From: Deuterostichococcus epilithicus
Taxonomy: Eukaryota > Chlorophyta > Trebouxiophyceae > Prasiolales > Stichococcaceae
Length of the DNA: 64,000 bases
NCBI GenBank assembly: GCA_033439295.1
Contig: JAVTLE010000015.1
Coordinates: 2,108,001 to 2,172,000 of the forward strand
Direction: 5' to 3'
Part shown: piece by piece, positions 35,201-45,608 of the stretch
How the letters are laid out: each line of letters begins with the position of its first letter
Numbering within the stretch: the stretch's first letter is position 1
Notes under the pieces: model-generated
Seen by the model: the letters and a program-made list of their open reading frames with translations, nothing else
What the model was told of the DNA's origin: nothing
Database searches by the model: none
Program-made: the position numbers and the translations under genes

Positions 35201-38200
35201 CACCAAGACCCTGTACGCCGAGCACCTGCTGGACTTTGAGCAGGTGCGTGCTTTCCAAGGGTTCCAGGTTTTAAAGGTTGTGAGGTGTCTGTCCAGCATT
35301 ACATCTTATCACACCACGCACTCTGCAGGATCGATGCAGCATGACCGAAGGCCTAGTTCTCGTGCCTGTTGTACCTTCCGGGCACCAGTCGCCAGGATGT
35401 CCTTGCGGGCCCACTGCTCACTATCGGCCCACAAATCAGCCGAAAGTACTCTCAGACGGCCCACGTCATGCCGGGCCATCGGGAGGTGCGGCGCCCACGA
35501 CCCGATCGTCCGGCTCGTCCCGGCCCAAGCACGCTGCTGTTCGCCTACTTATCCCTCTCCGAGCATAGCCGACGTGATCACTGATGCGGAAGGCAGGCGA
35601 CGCGGCTGCGGCTGACAGGGCTCCCGCTGCCGCCGGCGACGCTGCTGTTCCCGGGTGTGGGTGGGGTGCGCATTAGATGCTCGGACCGCTCACCCTCAGC
35701 TTGCTCACAGGGTTTGCAAGAGAACACAGCCATTCAGGCTGGCAGCACAGGTGTGCAGTGCTTGCAGTTTATATTGCCTGGACTTGCCTGGAACTTGCCA
35801 GGACTTTCCAGGACTTGCAGAATGTGCACTGAGCTCGACGGTGGCTGAGGAAGTCGCAAGTTGTGGCTGTGCTCACTAGTCTCCGCAGATTCACCACGTG
35901 GCTGCGGTGCAGCATCTGCAGTCTGCATTTTGAAGAGGCGTTTATACCCCGGATTCCAGCAATGCACAGCATGCTGAGTCCAGCAATGTGCAGCATCCCT
36001 GTGCTCGCCCCTGCAGTCTCAGCCTGCACATTGCATCACTGCTGGTGAAGGCACAGCAGGGGCGACTCTTCTGTCATGCCTGACCCATGTGTGTTCTGCG
36101 GTGTGGCAGGCGACGCGGCAGGGGCTGACGGGCATCCCGGCGCCACGCGCGACACGGGACCCCCCGGAGGGTGGCACCCGTGGGGCGGGGCGGAAGCCGC
36201 GCCGCAAGTCGGGCCCCGCCGCCAAGCCCGAGCCCTGGATGTCGCCGCCGCCCCGCGCCTGGACGCATGTGTACCGCCCCGCCGCTGGGGGTGACTCCTC
36301 TCCCTGATTTGGCATTGCACATGCAGCAGGCAGGATCCGATGTGCGATCTGAGGGAGGCTGCCTCCTGATTTGTATGCATGTGTGCCACCTGGCCCTGGA
36401 GGTGGTTGTGTCCAGGGGACACTGAGTCCAACTCAGTATCCCCTGTTCTGTCCACCTCGGCTGGCCCTCCTCACAGCAGCCAGGGTGCCAGCTGTGCGGG
36501 AGCCCGCACAAGGGGACTGGCCGAAGGTGTGCCAAACGGCTGCCGGATGCCTGCGTTGCATGCGCATGCGCATGCCCATGCATTTGCCAGGTGTCTCGCC
36601 CTCGAGGGCTGTCAAGGTGGCAATGGCATGAGCTCGCAACATCGCACTTACTCATAACGATGCGGCAGGTCGTGGCGAAACGCATGTCAGAGGTTTTGCT
36701 ATAGCGCAGCTGCGGCAGCCGTGTGAAAGAACCTCGGCTTGAAGTTTCATCGCGGTAGCTTCTTCGCAAAGCATGCTGCTGAAGCGCCTTCCTGTTCGTT
36801 GCTGCAGTGCCCAGCGTGCCCGCCGCAAAGCGCCGCAGGTTAGAAACGCCAACCTCCGAGCTTCTGCCGCCTGGGGTCGCGACCACTGTGGCGGCTGATG
36901 CGCCAGCGCCGGCAGACTGCGCATCTCCTGGGGGTCTGGCGCCGGCAGCGGCGGAGGACATGCCTACCCCGCTGCGCCACACCGGTGGCAGCAGCAATGG
37001 CCTGACGGCAACAGAGATGCTGGCTTTGGCCAACAGCCATCAGCGCAGCGCTGCGAAGGTGTGATTCTGCAGTCCCACATGGCCTCTGCAAGCACAACCT
37101 GACGACACCTGCCGGATGTCGCCTCAGTCCCTGGCACTTGACATTCAACTGCCCCAGAATGTATGGTCTGATGAACCATGCTGCTGCCAGTCCCACAAGC
37201 TTTTCGAGATGGAACCAATGAGTCATCAACGGGACTACCAGGCGCAGAAGAGGTCAAGACCTGCGCAGGATCGCGAACCTCGCCCGGCATCGGTGACCTG
37301 CGAGCTCAGAGTCCGTTGCTGTGCAGCAGGCCTTGGCGGAGGCACGGCCGCCGCTGGAACCGGGGCTGGAAGCGGCCGAGCTGGCGGGGCCAGTGGCCTG
37401 CAGCGAGGCAGCCGCCAGCCTGGCGGCCGGAGACGCGGTGGAGGTCTTGCCCCTGGCGGCCGGCATGCGCGGCGTTTGGCTACCTGCCACTCTGCTGCAG
37501 GCACGCCTTGCGTGTGGCCCTCTGTGCCGGCAACACCTCCTCTTCTGCACTGAAGTGCTGCGTGCCTCCTTCCGACTTCCCCCAGGCAAGTGGGGTCCTG
37601 CGACCATGTGGCGCCTGCAGATCTGCCAGTTGTGCATGCGCTGGATGCCGCTGATGGTGACCGTTCACATCCGCTTTGCCAATCTGAAGTCATGTGGGAA
37701 GCTGCAAACCCGCAGCCGAGTCGACAGGCCCAGCAGCGTGCGTTGTCGACTGTGCCCTATGCCTCGTCAACTCCACTTGCAACGATGTCGCACAGGTGTG
37801 TCGTGGCAGCATTGCGGAGGGCGGCAGGACGTTCCATGTGGAGTACCGTGACTGGGTCGCTGCCGGCGAGTCGTCAGAAGCAAGGACGTCGCCCGCATTG
37901 GATGCCGGTGCCGGGCTCCAGCAGGAGGGCAGCCGCAAGCGCATCCAGCCTGATGGCGCCGAGCAGCCTGGCGAGAGGGTGCGCCGGTGACTCTGGACGA
38001 AACCGGCTCTTGCACAGCCTTGCTTGCTTTGTCCCAACCGCCAGAGCAGCAGATCCTCCTCTGCCACTGCGCCGCCATGGCAAAGGCAGACCAGGACTGC
38101 GACCAGACCCTGTTCTCAGCCTGTCCAGCCACGCTCCATGCACGAGCCTCGTGCAGGGAAGTGGACCCGATTGTGCACTGCAGCATCTGTCACTGAGCGT

Positions 38201-41200
38201 TTGAGGCTGTACGGTCGCCCACCTCTCTCTGTACACCTTCCCCCTCTGGCTCGTCAGTGCACAGCCCTTGATGGATCACACCTCTTGTCTGTGTACTCTC
38301 ACCCTTCTGTCTCTGCATCAGCACATGTTTCTTCATGGTTCACAAACTCGCTTCCAGGCGCGGGAGTGGGTGCCGCTGGTGTCGCGGGCCACGATGAAGG
38401 CGTTCCCCCTGGTGCGGCTGCGGCGGCCACGGCTGCCGGCGCCCGCCGGCGAGGCCGCCGCCCTCGCCCCCGGCGAGCCGATCGAGGTGCACAGCTGACA
38501 GCTGTTGAAAACCATCTCCATTCAACGGATGCGTATGTTGCAAGCGCATAGTGCGCGTCGTCCTGCAGCACTGCTCGGGTCAGGGGCTAAAAACGAACCA
38601 TCATCACGCTCTACGCACCAGATCACCAAACCGTCAGCGGTGGTCTGGCCTGTGCGACTCCCTGCTAGTCTTCTGTTGGCGCTCAGGCATGGTGCGAGGG
38701 CGGCTGGGTCATGGGGCAGCTGGCTGGCACGGCAGAGGCGCCGCTGGTGCAGGTCGAGGCGCCTCCCGGCGGCGAGGGCAGTACCCTGGAGGTGGGATTT
38801 AAAAAAGAAAAAGGAAAAAACTTCCGGTGATGCGCTTCCGCTGCATGCATGCCCGAACGGCACATGCCTGAAAGGCGTGTTCTTTCATGTGCCGGAAAGG
38901 CATGTGCCTGATGCCGCCGAGGCGGGGTCCGGATGTTGGGCCCCGCAGTCGCTCTGCTGCCATGCACAGCGCAGCAGAACAGCTGTGGTGCACCTCGAGA
39001 TCCCTTCGAGGCGCAAGGACCGAGGTTGAGCGATTATGTGAAGGGACCGGCAAGGGGCAGAGCAGGCTGCATGCGATCCGCAGGTCCCGGACCGGGCGGC
39101 CATCAGGAAGGCGCACCCTGCAGCGGGCTGGGGCCACGGCATGGTCGCGCCCCTGGAGGACGCCCACATGCTGCCGCGCGACCGCTACCGGTGCGGCCGC
39201 CTGCCCCGGCCGTCCCCTTGCCCCTGCTGCCGGCGCGCCGTGCATCTACACCTCGATGGGTGTTGCTTGGTGTGTGTCAGCGATGCACCGAGGTTGCGGG
39301 GGCGGGGGTCCTGCCGTGTGCCGGAATCCGTCAAGGCTCCGGAGCGATGGCTCCCTCTGTCGCCGGCGTGCAGGCGGTGGCTTCGCCCGAGGACGCACCG
39401 GCTGGAGGGCTTCCCCTTCGAGACGTACGCCTGCGCCGAGGCGCTGCCATCCAACTGCTACATCGCCTCAGCCGGCGGCGGCGCCGGCGGCGGCGGTGGA
39501 CCCTCGCCAGCAACCTCCGGTGCGGCCTCTGGTGGCTCCAGCGCCCCCGGCGGCGGCGGCAAGCGCCGCAGGGTCGGCGGCGGCACGGGCGGTGCNTCCG
39601 GCGCCACATCGCGGCCGGCCGCAGCCCACGGCGCGGGCCCTAGCAGGCTGGCGATCACCTCCACTTTTGGCGACAGCGGGACTGCCGCCCCCGCCCCGCA
39701 CGCAGCCGACGCCTGCTCCCTGCCGCCCGGCGCGCTGCCCGCCCTCGGCCCGGCGGAGCCCGCAGACGACGAGGACATGGACATCGACGTGGGCTGCGAG
39801 GGGCCGCCGGCGCTCGACGCGTTGCCGCTCAAGCTCGCGCCGCTGGCCGGCGGCACGGCCTCCCCCCTGACAGCGGCCGGCGGCGACGGCGCGGCGGCGG
39901 CGGGGCAGCCGCATACGGCGGCAAAGTGGCTGGGCGCGCACTCCCTGAAGCGGCATCAGGTGAGTCAGGTCATTGCATGCTTGCGGCTCGGACAGCCGAG
40001 GAATCTTCACACCGTGCATTGGGAACTGCGCGCCGCTCGAGCGGTTGTTCAATGGTAAGCTGGCGGCCTCTGACGAGGAGTCTGCACCGTTTCTGCCATT
40101 CGCGCCGATGCTGCCTAGAGACTTTCAGCATGTGGTAGCCCCTGCGTATGCTGCGCCAAGTATTGCGAATCGGCGGACTGCCCAAACCGCAGGCGGCGCG
40201 CGACGCCTTCATCCAGACACTGGCGCCGCAGGGGAGCAGCGTCGAAGCCGAAGCCGAGGCTTGCGCTGTTGAGCGCAAAGCCCGGCGAGCGGCCGCCGCG
40301 CGGGCGCGCAGGTCCAAGACATCCGGGCGCGGAGCCCCGGTACGTCGTCTCCCAACTTTCTGAGACAGATTTCAGATGCTCTCCGGAAAGTCGGCACTGT
40401 GCTGGGTCATCGGCAACAGTCCGGCCACAGAGAACCAGGGACCACCAGTCAGAGACTGTTGGACTGAAAACGCCTTGTTGCACCAGCAGGCTTGGGTGTG
40501 CTTTCCAGGGGGGCACCAGGCTTCGTTGTCAGACTGTCAGTCCACAGGGGCTTCAGCGGCGGTGCCGGAGCTGGACCACCCCGGGGCAGCAGGCGCCCAA
40601 GGGTTCACCAAAGTATTCTCTTTCTCCTCCAAGCTTCCATCATGTGCCTGCTTCGTGCGCCGCAGGGCGGGCCGCGCGTGACGGGCGCCGCGGCCGCCGC
40701 GTGGCCCGGCTTCAGCGGCGCCGGTTCCGCCGACGCTGCCGCGGGCGGCGCAGGCGCCGCCACAGCAGCGCTCAGCGGCGGCGGACGGCGGCGCGACGGC
40801 GGCGCGGCCGCCGCCCGCCCGCATGTACATCCCCGAGCGGTCGGCATCGCCCGGCACGCGGGCTGGCGGCAGCCGCAGTGGCAGCCGCAGCCGCGGCAGC
40901 AGCCGGCCGGCTTTGGACGATGATGAGCCTGTCGACCAGAAGCTGGATTCAGACGAGGAGGTGATTGCTGCGGCAGTGTTCTGCGCGATGCCTGGGCTGT
41001 CCAAAGCACACAGTCTAGCTGTCATACTGGGCACTTGTCGACCCTAAGTCGACTGCCCTCGGTCGCGCCTACCAGCTCACTCTCCGGCTCGCCATCCTCG
41101 TTCGCACTCTCCAGGGCCACCCTTCGCTGACACCCCTGCCATCGAGCTGTTCCTTGCACACAACCAGTCAGCACACCTCTTCAATGCATCGTCAGCAATG

Positions 41201-41401
41201 AAACCTTTATGTCAACACTTGACACACAAATGTTCCTCGACTGTGCAGATCAACGTGGACGATCTTGACGATGAGGAGACGGAGAGCGAGGCGGAGCGCC
41301 GTGCGGTGCCCTGCCGCAAGCGCGCCCAGGCGACACCGCAGCCGTTGGCGTGGCCGGCGCAGCCGCCGCCGCCTCCGGTCGCCTCGCCAATCCTGTACTG
41401 A
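32290..41401 (+). CDS. PHD-ARID-Agenet chromatin protein
   Basis: The start at 32290 is followed at once by a PHD finger: ELCGGCARPGQLLCCDAC and FHSQC, then across an intron DVPDGEWLCWACALRLGK, completing C4HC3. A long Ala/Pro/Gln linker spans 34.05-34.60 kb. An ARID follows at 34.85-35.24 kb (FLAALQRYWAGRGRPLRLP, LLWTQVMSYGGYEPVRL, LWAAMGR, LSHVTKTLYAEHLLDFEQ). After it come a basic segment (KRRRLETPTSELLPPG), a first Agenet/Tudor-like unit (LAAGDAVEVLPLAAGMRGVW, FHVEYRDWVA) and a second (WVPLVSRATMKAFPLVR, GEPIEAWCEGGWVMGQLAGT joined over an intron). The acidic and basic tail (INVDDLDDEETESEAERRAV) stops at 41401. PHD and Agenet bind histone tails and ARID binds DNA, so a nuclear chromatin reader role is expected. 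It could in principle be two genes, but in-phase Agenet exons favour one. Confidence 0.75.
33165..33237 (+). pseudogene. Decayed upstream copy of an exon (PHD-ARID gene)
   Basis: After a 3' splice-like CCCGCAG the frame LACKVGKRLVVALVSQQAPV runs into a stop. It matches the intact exon start 129 nt downstream (LACKVGDRLMVASASRKASV). It looks like a fossil duplicate within the intron. Confidence 0.7.
33292..33363 (+). repeat. Intact copy of the duplicated exon (PHD-ARID gene)
   Basis: The exon begins after GTGTCTGCAG and encodes LACKVGDRLMVASASRKASV, then GEVFHAATVTRLEPGSVHVQ. It reads on for another 100 nt and is the coding copy of the pair. Its beta-strand pattern suggests a Tudor-like fold. 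Confidence 0.65.
35591..35655 (+). repeat. Duplicated exon start, first copy (PHD-ARID gene)
   Basis: AGGCAG is followed by GCGACGCGGCTGCGGCTGAC and more, encoding ATRLRLTGLPLPPATLLFPG with a possible GTGTGG donor. The same start recurs at 36105. Both copies are open, so either or both may be used. Confidence 0.55.
36105..36160 (+). repeat. Duplicated exon start, second copy (PHD-ARID gene)
   Basis: GTGGCAG is followed by GCGACGCGGCAGGGGCTGAC and more, encoding ATRQGLTGIPAPRATRDPPE, then a basic stretch GRKPRRKSGPAAK. It aligns with 35591-35640 at roughly four bases in five. Confidence 0.6.
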
Positions 41402-41834
41402 ACCCTCGGAATTCCTCCGCGTTTCGTTTGCGGCAGCAGTCACGAGGCTCCTGCGGGCAGAGGCCTGCTGCTGTGCCAACCCACAGTGCAGCTGCAGACG
41501 GAGAGCGGAGGGGGAAAAATCGCTGGGTCATCTGCAGCGCGGACCGCCTCGCAATGGTCTCGCGGAGATCTGACGGTCGGCCAGCATTGGCAGCCGGTGG
41601 CAGAACTGCAAACGTTGTGTCATACCCAACTCGGTCGGTGGCGATGATCCTATTAAAAGAAGGACGTGCATGGATGGTTGCAGAATTCTGGTCGGGACAA
41701 TAGATCGAGTGGTTCTGGCAGGCAAACGAGGACGTTAAACATGCTGCGGCAAGATCGATTCAGAAGATTCCAGACTGCTGAGGCACTCCCCCGAAAGGCA
41801 GATTCACCGAATGTCAGCAACGCCGCGGGAAATT
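41402..41834. other. Intergenic region between convergent 3' ends
   Basis: This lies between the stop of the PHD-ARID gene and the last frame of the coiled-coil gene. It is less GC-rich than the exons. Nothing else was recognised. Confidence 0.4.
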
Positions 41835-43011
41835 TTACTGCCCGACCAGGTACGAAAAATTCCGTGGTATGCGCTCTGCAGCGACTGATCGGGCTGGCAG
41901 GGAATGCATCAGCAGGCCGGCGTAATTATTAAACTGTCTGTTGCACGTCCCCTGCGACTGCGGCGGCCCCAAAAAATCATTTTTCCACGAGATGCCTCCC
42001 ATCCACTCGTCCGGGTCGACGTTGCCGTTGTGCAATTCCGTGCCGCAACTGCACGAGAAAGCAGCCGACGCTCCGAATGCCGCAGCCGCCGACGCCGGCG
42101 GCGGCGCAACGACCTGCGGCAGCGCCCGGCCGAGCTCCGCCGCCAGGCCAGCGGCCAGGCCCTCGAACTGCGAGGCGCGCTGCCGTGCCTGGTGGTGCGA
42201 CCACTTCAGGTCCTCGAACTCTCAAAGAACTCCGGGTCGAGGGCCGACAGCTCCGCCCGCAGCGCATTGTTTAGCTGCATGGCCGCCGCCAGGCGCTGCC
42301 TGCGGGCAGGGCGTGCAATAGAACCCCGGTCATGCGCGTCTGGCACTGAAGCATGCGTTCTACCGTTGCACCCCACCTTCTAGCCTGGCGTCAGTGCTAG
42401 GCTGTCCATTCCCACTGCTGGCTGCACAACAACATGTTGACCGGCACATACCATACACCTCGGCGCAGGTGCGCCATACAGGTGCGCACCCGAGGTCGTC
42501 GACTGCGCCGTCCAGTCGATGCTGATTCTGCTGTCAGTCCCTGCAGCGCCTCTCGTGCCGCGGTCGTCTCTGCCCGCGCTTCCGCGGCCGCCGCCTCCGT
42601 CGCTGCAGACTGCTGCTGAGACACTTGCAGCTCCTGTTGCAGCCGCTGCTGCGCCGCTGCCCACGCCTGCGCAGCGGCGTCCGCTAGAGCCAGCTGCACC
42701 CTGAGCGGCTCTGAAGCAGCCTGCTCCCAGGAAGAAGAATCTTTGACTTGACTTGCACTTTGTTATCACAGCGGCAGGCCGCACGGAACATTTGCCAGTT
42801 GGCCGTCCAGCAGCAGGCAGCTGACGATATGGAAAAGATTCGGAAGCATGTTTGTCGCCACCAGTGCAGACAGAAGCTGGCCACGTGCCTCAGGCATCCC
42901 TCCGTTGCTGCTCCAGGTCCTTCAGCTGCTGCCGCAGCTACGGCGCTGCTGCGGCTTCCGCGGCAATGGCATCCAACTTCGCCTGCAGCTGCTTTGCCTC
43001 ATGGACCGCCT
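41835..43011 (-). pseudogene. Coiled-coil protein, C-terminus CEP290-like, probably decayed
   Basis: Three minus-strand blocks are Ala/Gln/Leu/Glu-rich coiled coil: AVHEAKQLQAKLDAIAAEAA with RQQLKDLEQQR (43.01-42.89 kb), QAWAAAQQRLQQELQVSQQQ with EAAAAEARAETTAAREALQG (42.70-42.52 kb), and QLNNALRAELSALDPEFFE then FEDLKWSHHQARQRASQFEG (42.28-42.15 kb). From memory the DPEFFE-x-FEDLK region resembles the C-terminus of centrosomal CEP290; this is tentative. An in-frame TAG splits the first block, and the third needs a one-base shift at about 42216-42224 between FFE and FEDLK. Two such breaks in 1.2 kb suggest a decayed host gene, but sequence errors would look the same. The first exon was not found. 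Confidence 0.4.
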
Positions 43012-43820
43012 GAATGGTCGTGCAAGAAAGCTGGAAAGCGGAATCATGACGTCTTTCGTTCAGAACCATGCAAATGTCGACCGTTTGTCTTCAGGCGCTG
43101 CCCTGACCAGCTGGTCCTTGTTGAGCCTGATTGGCCAGTGGCTGTGCATGATCCTGATGTCATATAAAACGACGTTAGTGACGTCGATGCAGGAAGTTGC
43201 CGCATGCATGTACTTGAGGGTGCTGACGCCGATGCGCGAACTTCTCACCTGGATATCGTGCCTTAACATGTTCCAAATCTCATCGCAAACCCACTGTGGA
43301 GTTCTGAGAGCCCACTTCTCACTCAACAGACCTCGCCTCGCGGTTGCTGCCGTTGCTTGGCTGCTGACTTATAGGATAACCGCGACATCGGGACATGTTC
43401 TGGCTGACAATCACTGCGTCACTATGGCAAGATCAGACAACTCGACAGCCTGCTGCCGCACACAGTCTGTCGAGATGCGAGCGCGACGACGCCATTCGGT
43501 GTCGTGGTGTTGGGGCGCCTCAAACAAGGGGGATAACTGCTCCTCCCTCGTGGCAGACTTAGATTCACACGGGACTCTCGCTGCTAGACTTCTAGCGGTT
43601 GCCAATCGCGCTCACCCGTTGTTACCATTGCCCGCTTAGCGCTAACCAGGCTCGGACAGCTCGAACGCTTCACGCTGACAGACGCAGCCAGACGGTCCGC
43701 GTCGCAGGTGCAGGGGCTCTCCTGTGCCGGGCCGTCGTCCTGACGGAGGCGCACCTCCCAGGCTGCTCTGTTGAGCACCTGCACCTCGTGTGTTGTCTCG
43801 GCCAGCTGGACCCACACGCC
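43012..43820. other. Divergent upstream region, mostly without recognised genes
   Basis: This stretch separates the coiled-coil gene (-) from the DM-domain gene (+). A long plus-strand open frame (42848-43639) crosses it, but its composition is not like the neighbouring exons. It may hold unseen 5' exons of either gene. Confidence 0.35.
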
Positions 43821-45608
43821 ATGACGGAGCCTCAGGTCGTAATCTTTGAGGACCAGACGCACCGGCGGCGCAAGCTGCAGCTGCACAGCGTAGACGGTCA
43901 GCTGCGCGTCAACCTCGTCACGGCCCTGACTAACTATGAGGCCGTCTCCTTCTCGCGCGTCGCGGACGGCCTCATCCTGGAGAAGTACCGGGACTCGGAG
44001 TTCAGCAATCAGTCGTTCCGGCCAGGAGAGGTCGTCAGCATCGAGGCCGTGCGGCGCAGCAACACAGGCGAGCTATGACACCGGGTCCGGATGCTGTGAC
44101 CCCGACGCTTCAGAGTGTGCAAGCCACTCAACAGCTCAATGCACACTTGGTCGAATCGAAGCTGATTCAAATGCTCGTGCATGCGATCCTGGCTGCGGCT
44201 GGTGCTGCTTCAGACCGGTCTGGCGTTTAAAAATCTGGCGCTGTGCCTGCAGACAGCACACAGAATATCGTCAAGGCGCTGCTCGAGGAGCTGGACAAAC
44301 GCGACCTGTTCAGCAGTGTCACAGGTGAGCGCACGTTCAGAGCCGGTCCCCCTGGCTGCATTCTGCTCTGTTGCTACTCATCTGTGGTATGCCAGTTTCA
44401 GTCGGTGCGGCCCAGTGCGTCATGAGGTTGGATCCTGTTCAATTTCTTTTGCGTTTGCGCCGTGCAGTGGATGCGGTCGTGAAGGGCGTCGTCGAGCAGC
44501 TGAGCGTGAGGCCGGACCCGATGATGCGCTCGCAGTATCAAGGTGAGACACGTAGGTTCCAACAGTCACCATGCGCAGTTTGTCCGACGGAACAGACACC
44601 CCAAGCTCTGTGTGTTTGACGGCATGGCTCGCGCATTTGTAACGCTCGACCTTCAAGCTGGTTTCGTAGACCGTCTAGGCTCGTCTCATGTATTTCATTG
44701 TGCTTGGCGCAGATGACACGGCGCAGCCAATGCAGCAGGACGCGACACCGCAGCAGCTGACAGCGGCGCAAGTAGATCTGAACCATCCAACGACCGATGC
44801 CCAAGCCCTCGTGGTGCAACAGGTAGCGTCTTGACGCCGTGCTGCACTCCATTTCTGAGAGTGGCGCTTGCCTCATGGCAGCGCCTTGCAAGCGGTCTTG
44901 ACCTGATCAGGTATGTCTGCAACCTTGAGACCACTGCATGTGTCACTCAGCAGCACACGGAACACACTGGAGCTGCGCCATTCGAATTTTGCAGCTGAGA
45001 AACAAATGGCTGTGCGTGCACTGCTGCAGCCCGCGCAGCTGGGTCCGATGCAGCTGTCGATGACGCCGGCGGCGGCGGCATCGCCGACGGTGTCGGAGGT
45101 CAACGCTTCTGGCAAGAAGCGGCGGTATTGCGGCGCGTGCCAGAACCACAATGTCAGGACGCCGGTCACATTCCAGCACCAGCAGAGCTGCCAGTGGCGC
45201 AACTGCCCCTGCAACCTGTGCCTCAAGAAGCGGAACATCAGCCAGGCGCAGGCGCACAAGCGGCATGCTGCCAAAGCGGCCGTCTCCAATGTGTCCGGCG
45301 GGCAGGCGCGCGCCCCTGCACATGCTCTACACTTGACTTTGCAAGTCCAGCCTCATGCTGAGTCTCAACATGCAGTGTGCATGGCACACAGCGTGCGTTG
45401 CATCGCCCTCGCAGCTGGCTCCAGATGCTGGCTGCAGATGCTGCAATGCTTTGAAGTGCCAACCTGCATGGCTCCCTCGTTCCAGGTGGAGAGCGTGCAG
45501 CAAGTGCAGCAGCAGCAGCCATCATCGCCGCTGCCGCCCAGCGCCCCAGTTGCTCCACTGTCGCCCGGGCAGCTGTCCATGCCGGTGCCTGAGGTGCCGG
45601 CAGTGTAG
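43821..45608 (+). CDS. DM-type (DMRT-like) zinc-finger protein
   Basis: Met at 43821 opens an exon without known domains (QVVIFEDQTHRRRKLQLHSV, ADGLILEKYRDSEFSNQ). Further exons encode ALLEELDKRDLFSSV (44.25-44.32 kb), DAVVKGVVEQLSV (44.47-44.54 kb) and DDTAQPMQQDATPQQLTAAQ (44.71-44.82 kb), joined in phase 1. The exon from about 45.0 kb carries the finger at 45129-45221: CGACQNH, a later H, then CQWRNCPCNLC. Its spacing C-x2-C-x2-H-x9-H-x3-C-x4-C-x-C-x2-C is that of the animal DM domain (known members have x8 at one gap), including the Trp after the third ligand group. A short basic stretch (KKRNISQAQAHKRHAAK) follows where DMRT proteins have the recognition helix. A Gln/Pro tail ends at 45608. 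DM proteins bind DNA in the minor groove, so a nuclear DNA-binding role is likely. The exon near 44.07 kb changes frame (see findings). Confidence 0.65.
45129..45280 (+). other. DM-type zinc-finger coding segment
   Basis: This sub-segment holds all eight expected zinc ligands (six Cys, two His) plus the following basic helix. The Trp between Cys ligands and the NH pair after the second Cys both match DMRT proteins. Alternatives considered were the CXC domain of tesmin/TSO1 proteins, whose Cys spacing does not fit. Confidence 0.65.

Noticed and set aside
42848-43639. Long plus-strand open frame over the coiled-coil gene and beyond
   Set aside because: It overlaps the antisense of a coiled-coil exon and has the mixed Trp/Cys/Arg composition typical of shadow frames.
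45129-45221. CXC (tesmin/TSO1) domain instead of a DM finger
   Set aside because: CXC domains have many closely spaced Cys without the H-x9-H pair; the spacing here fits DM.
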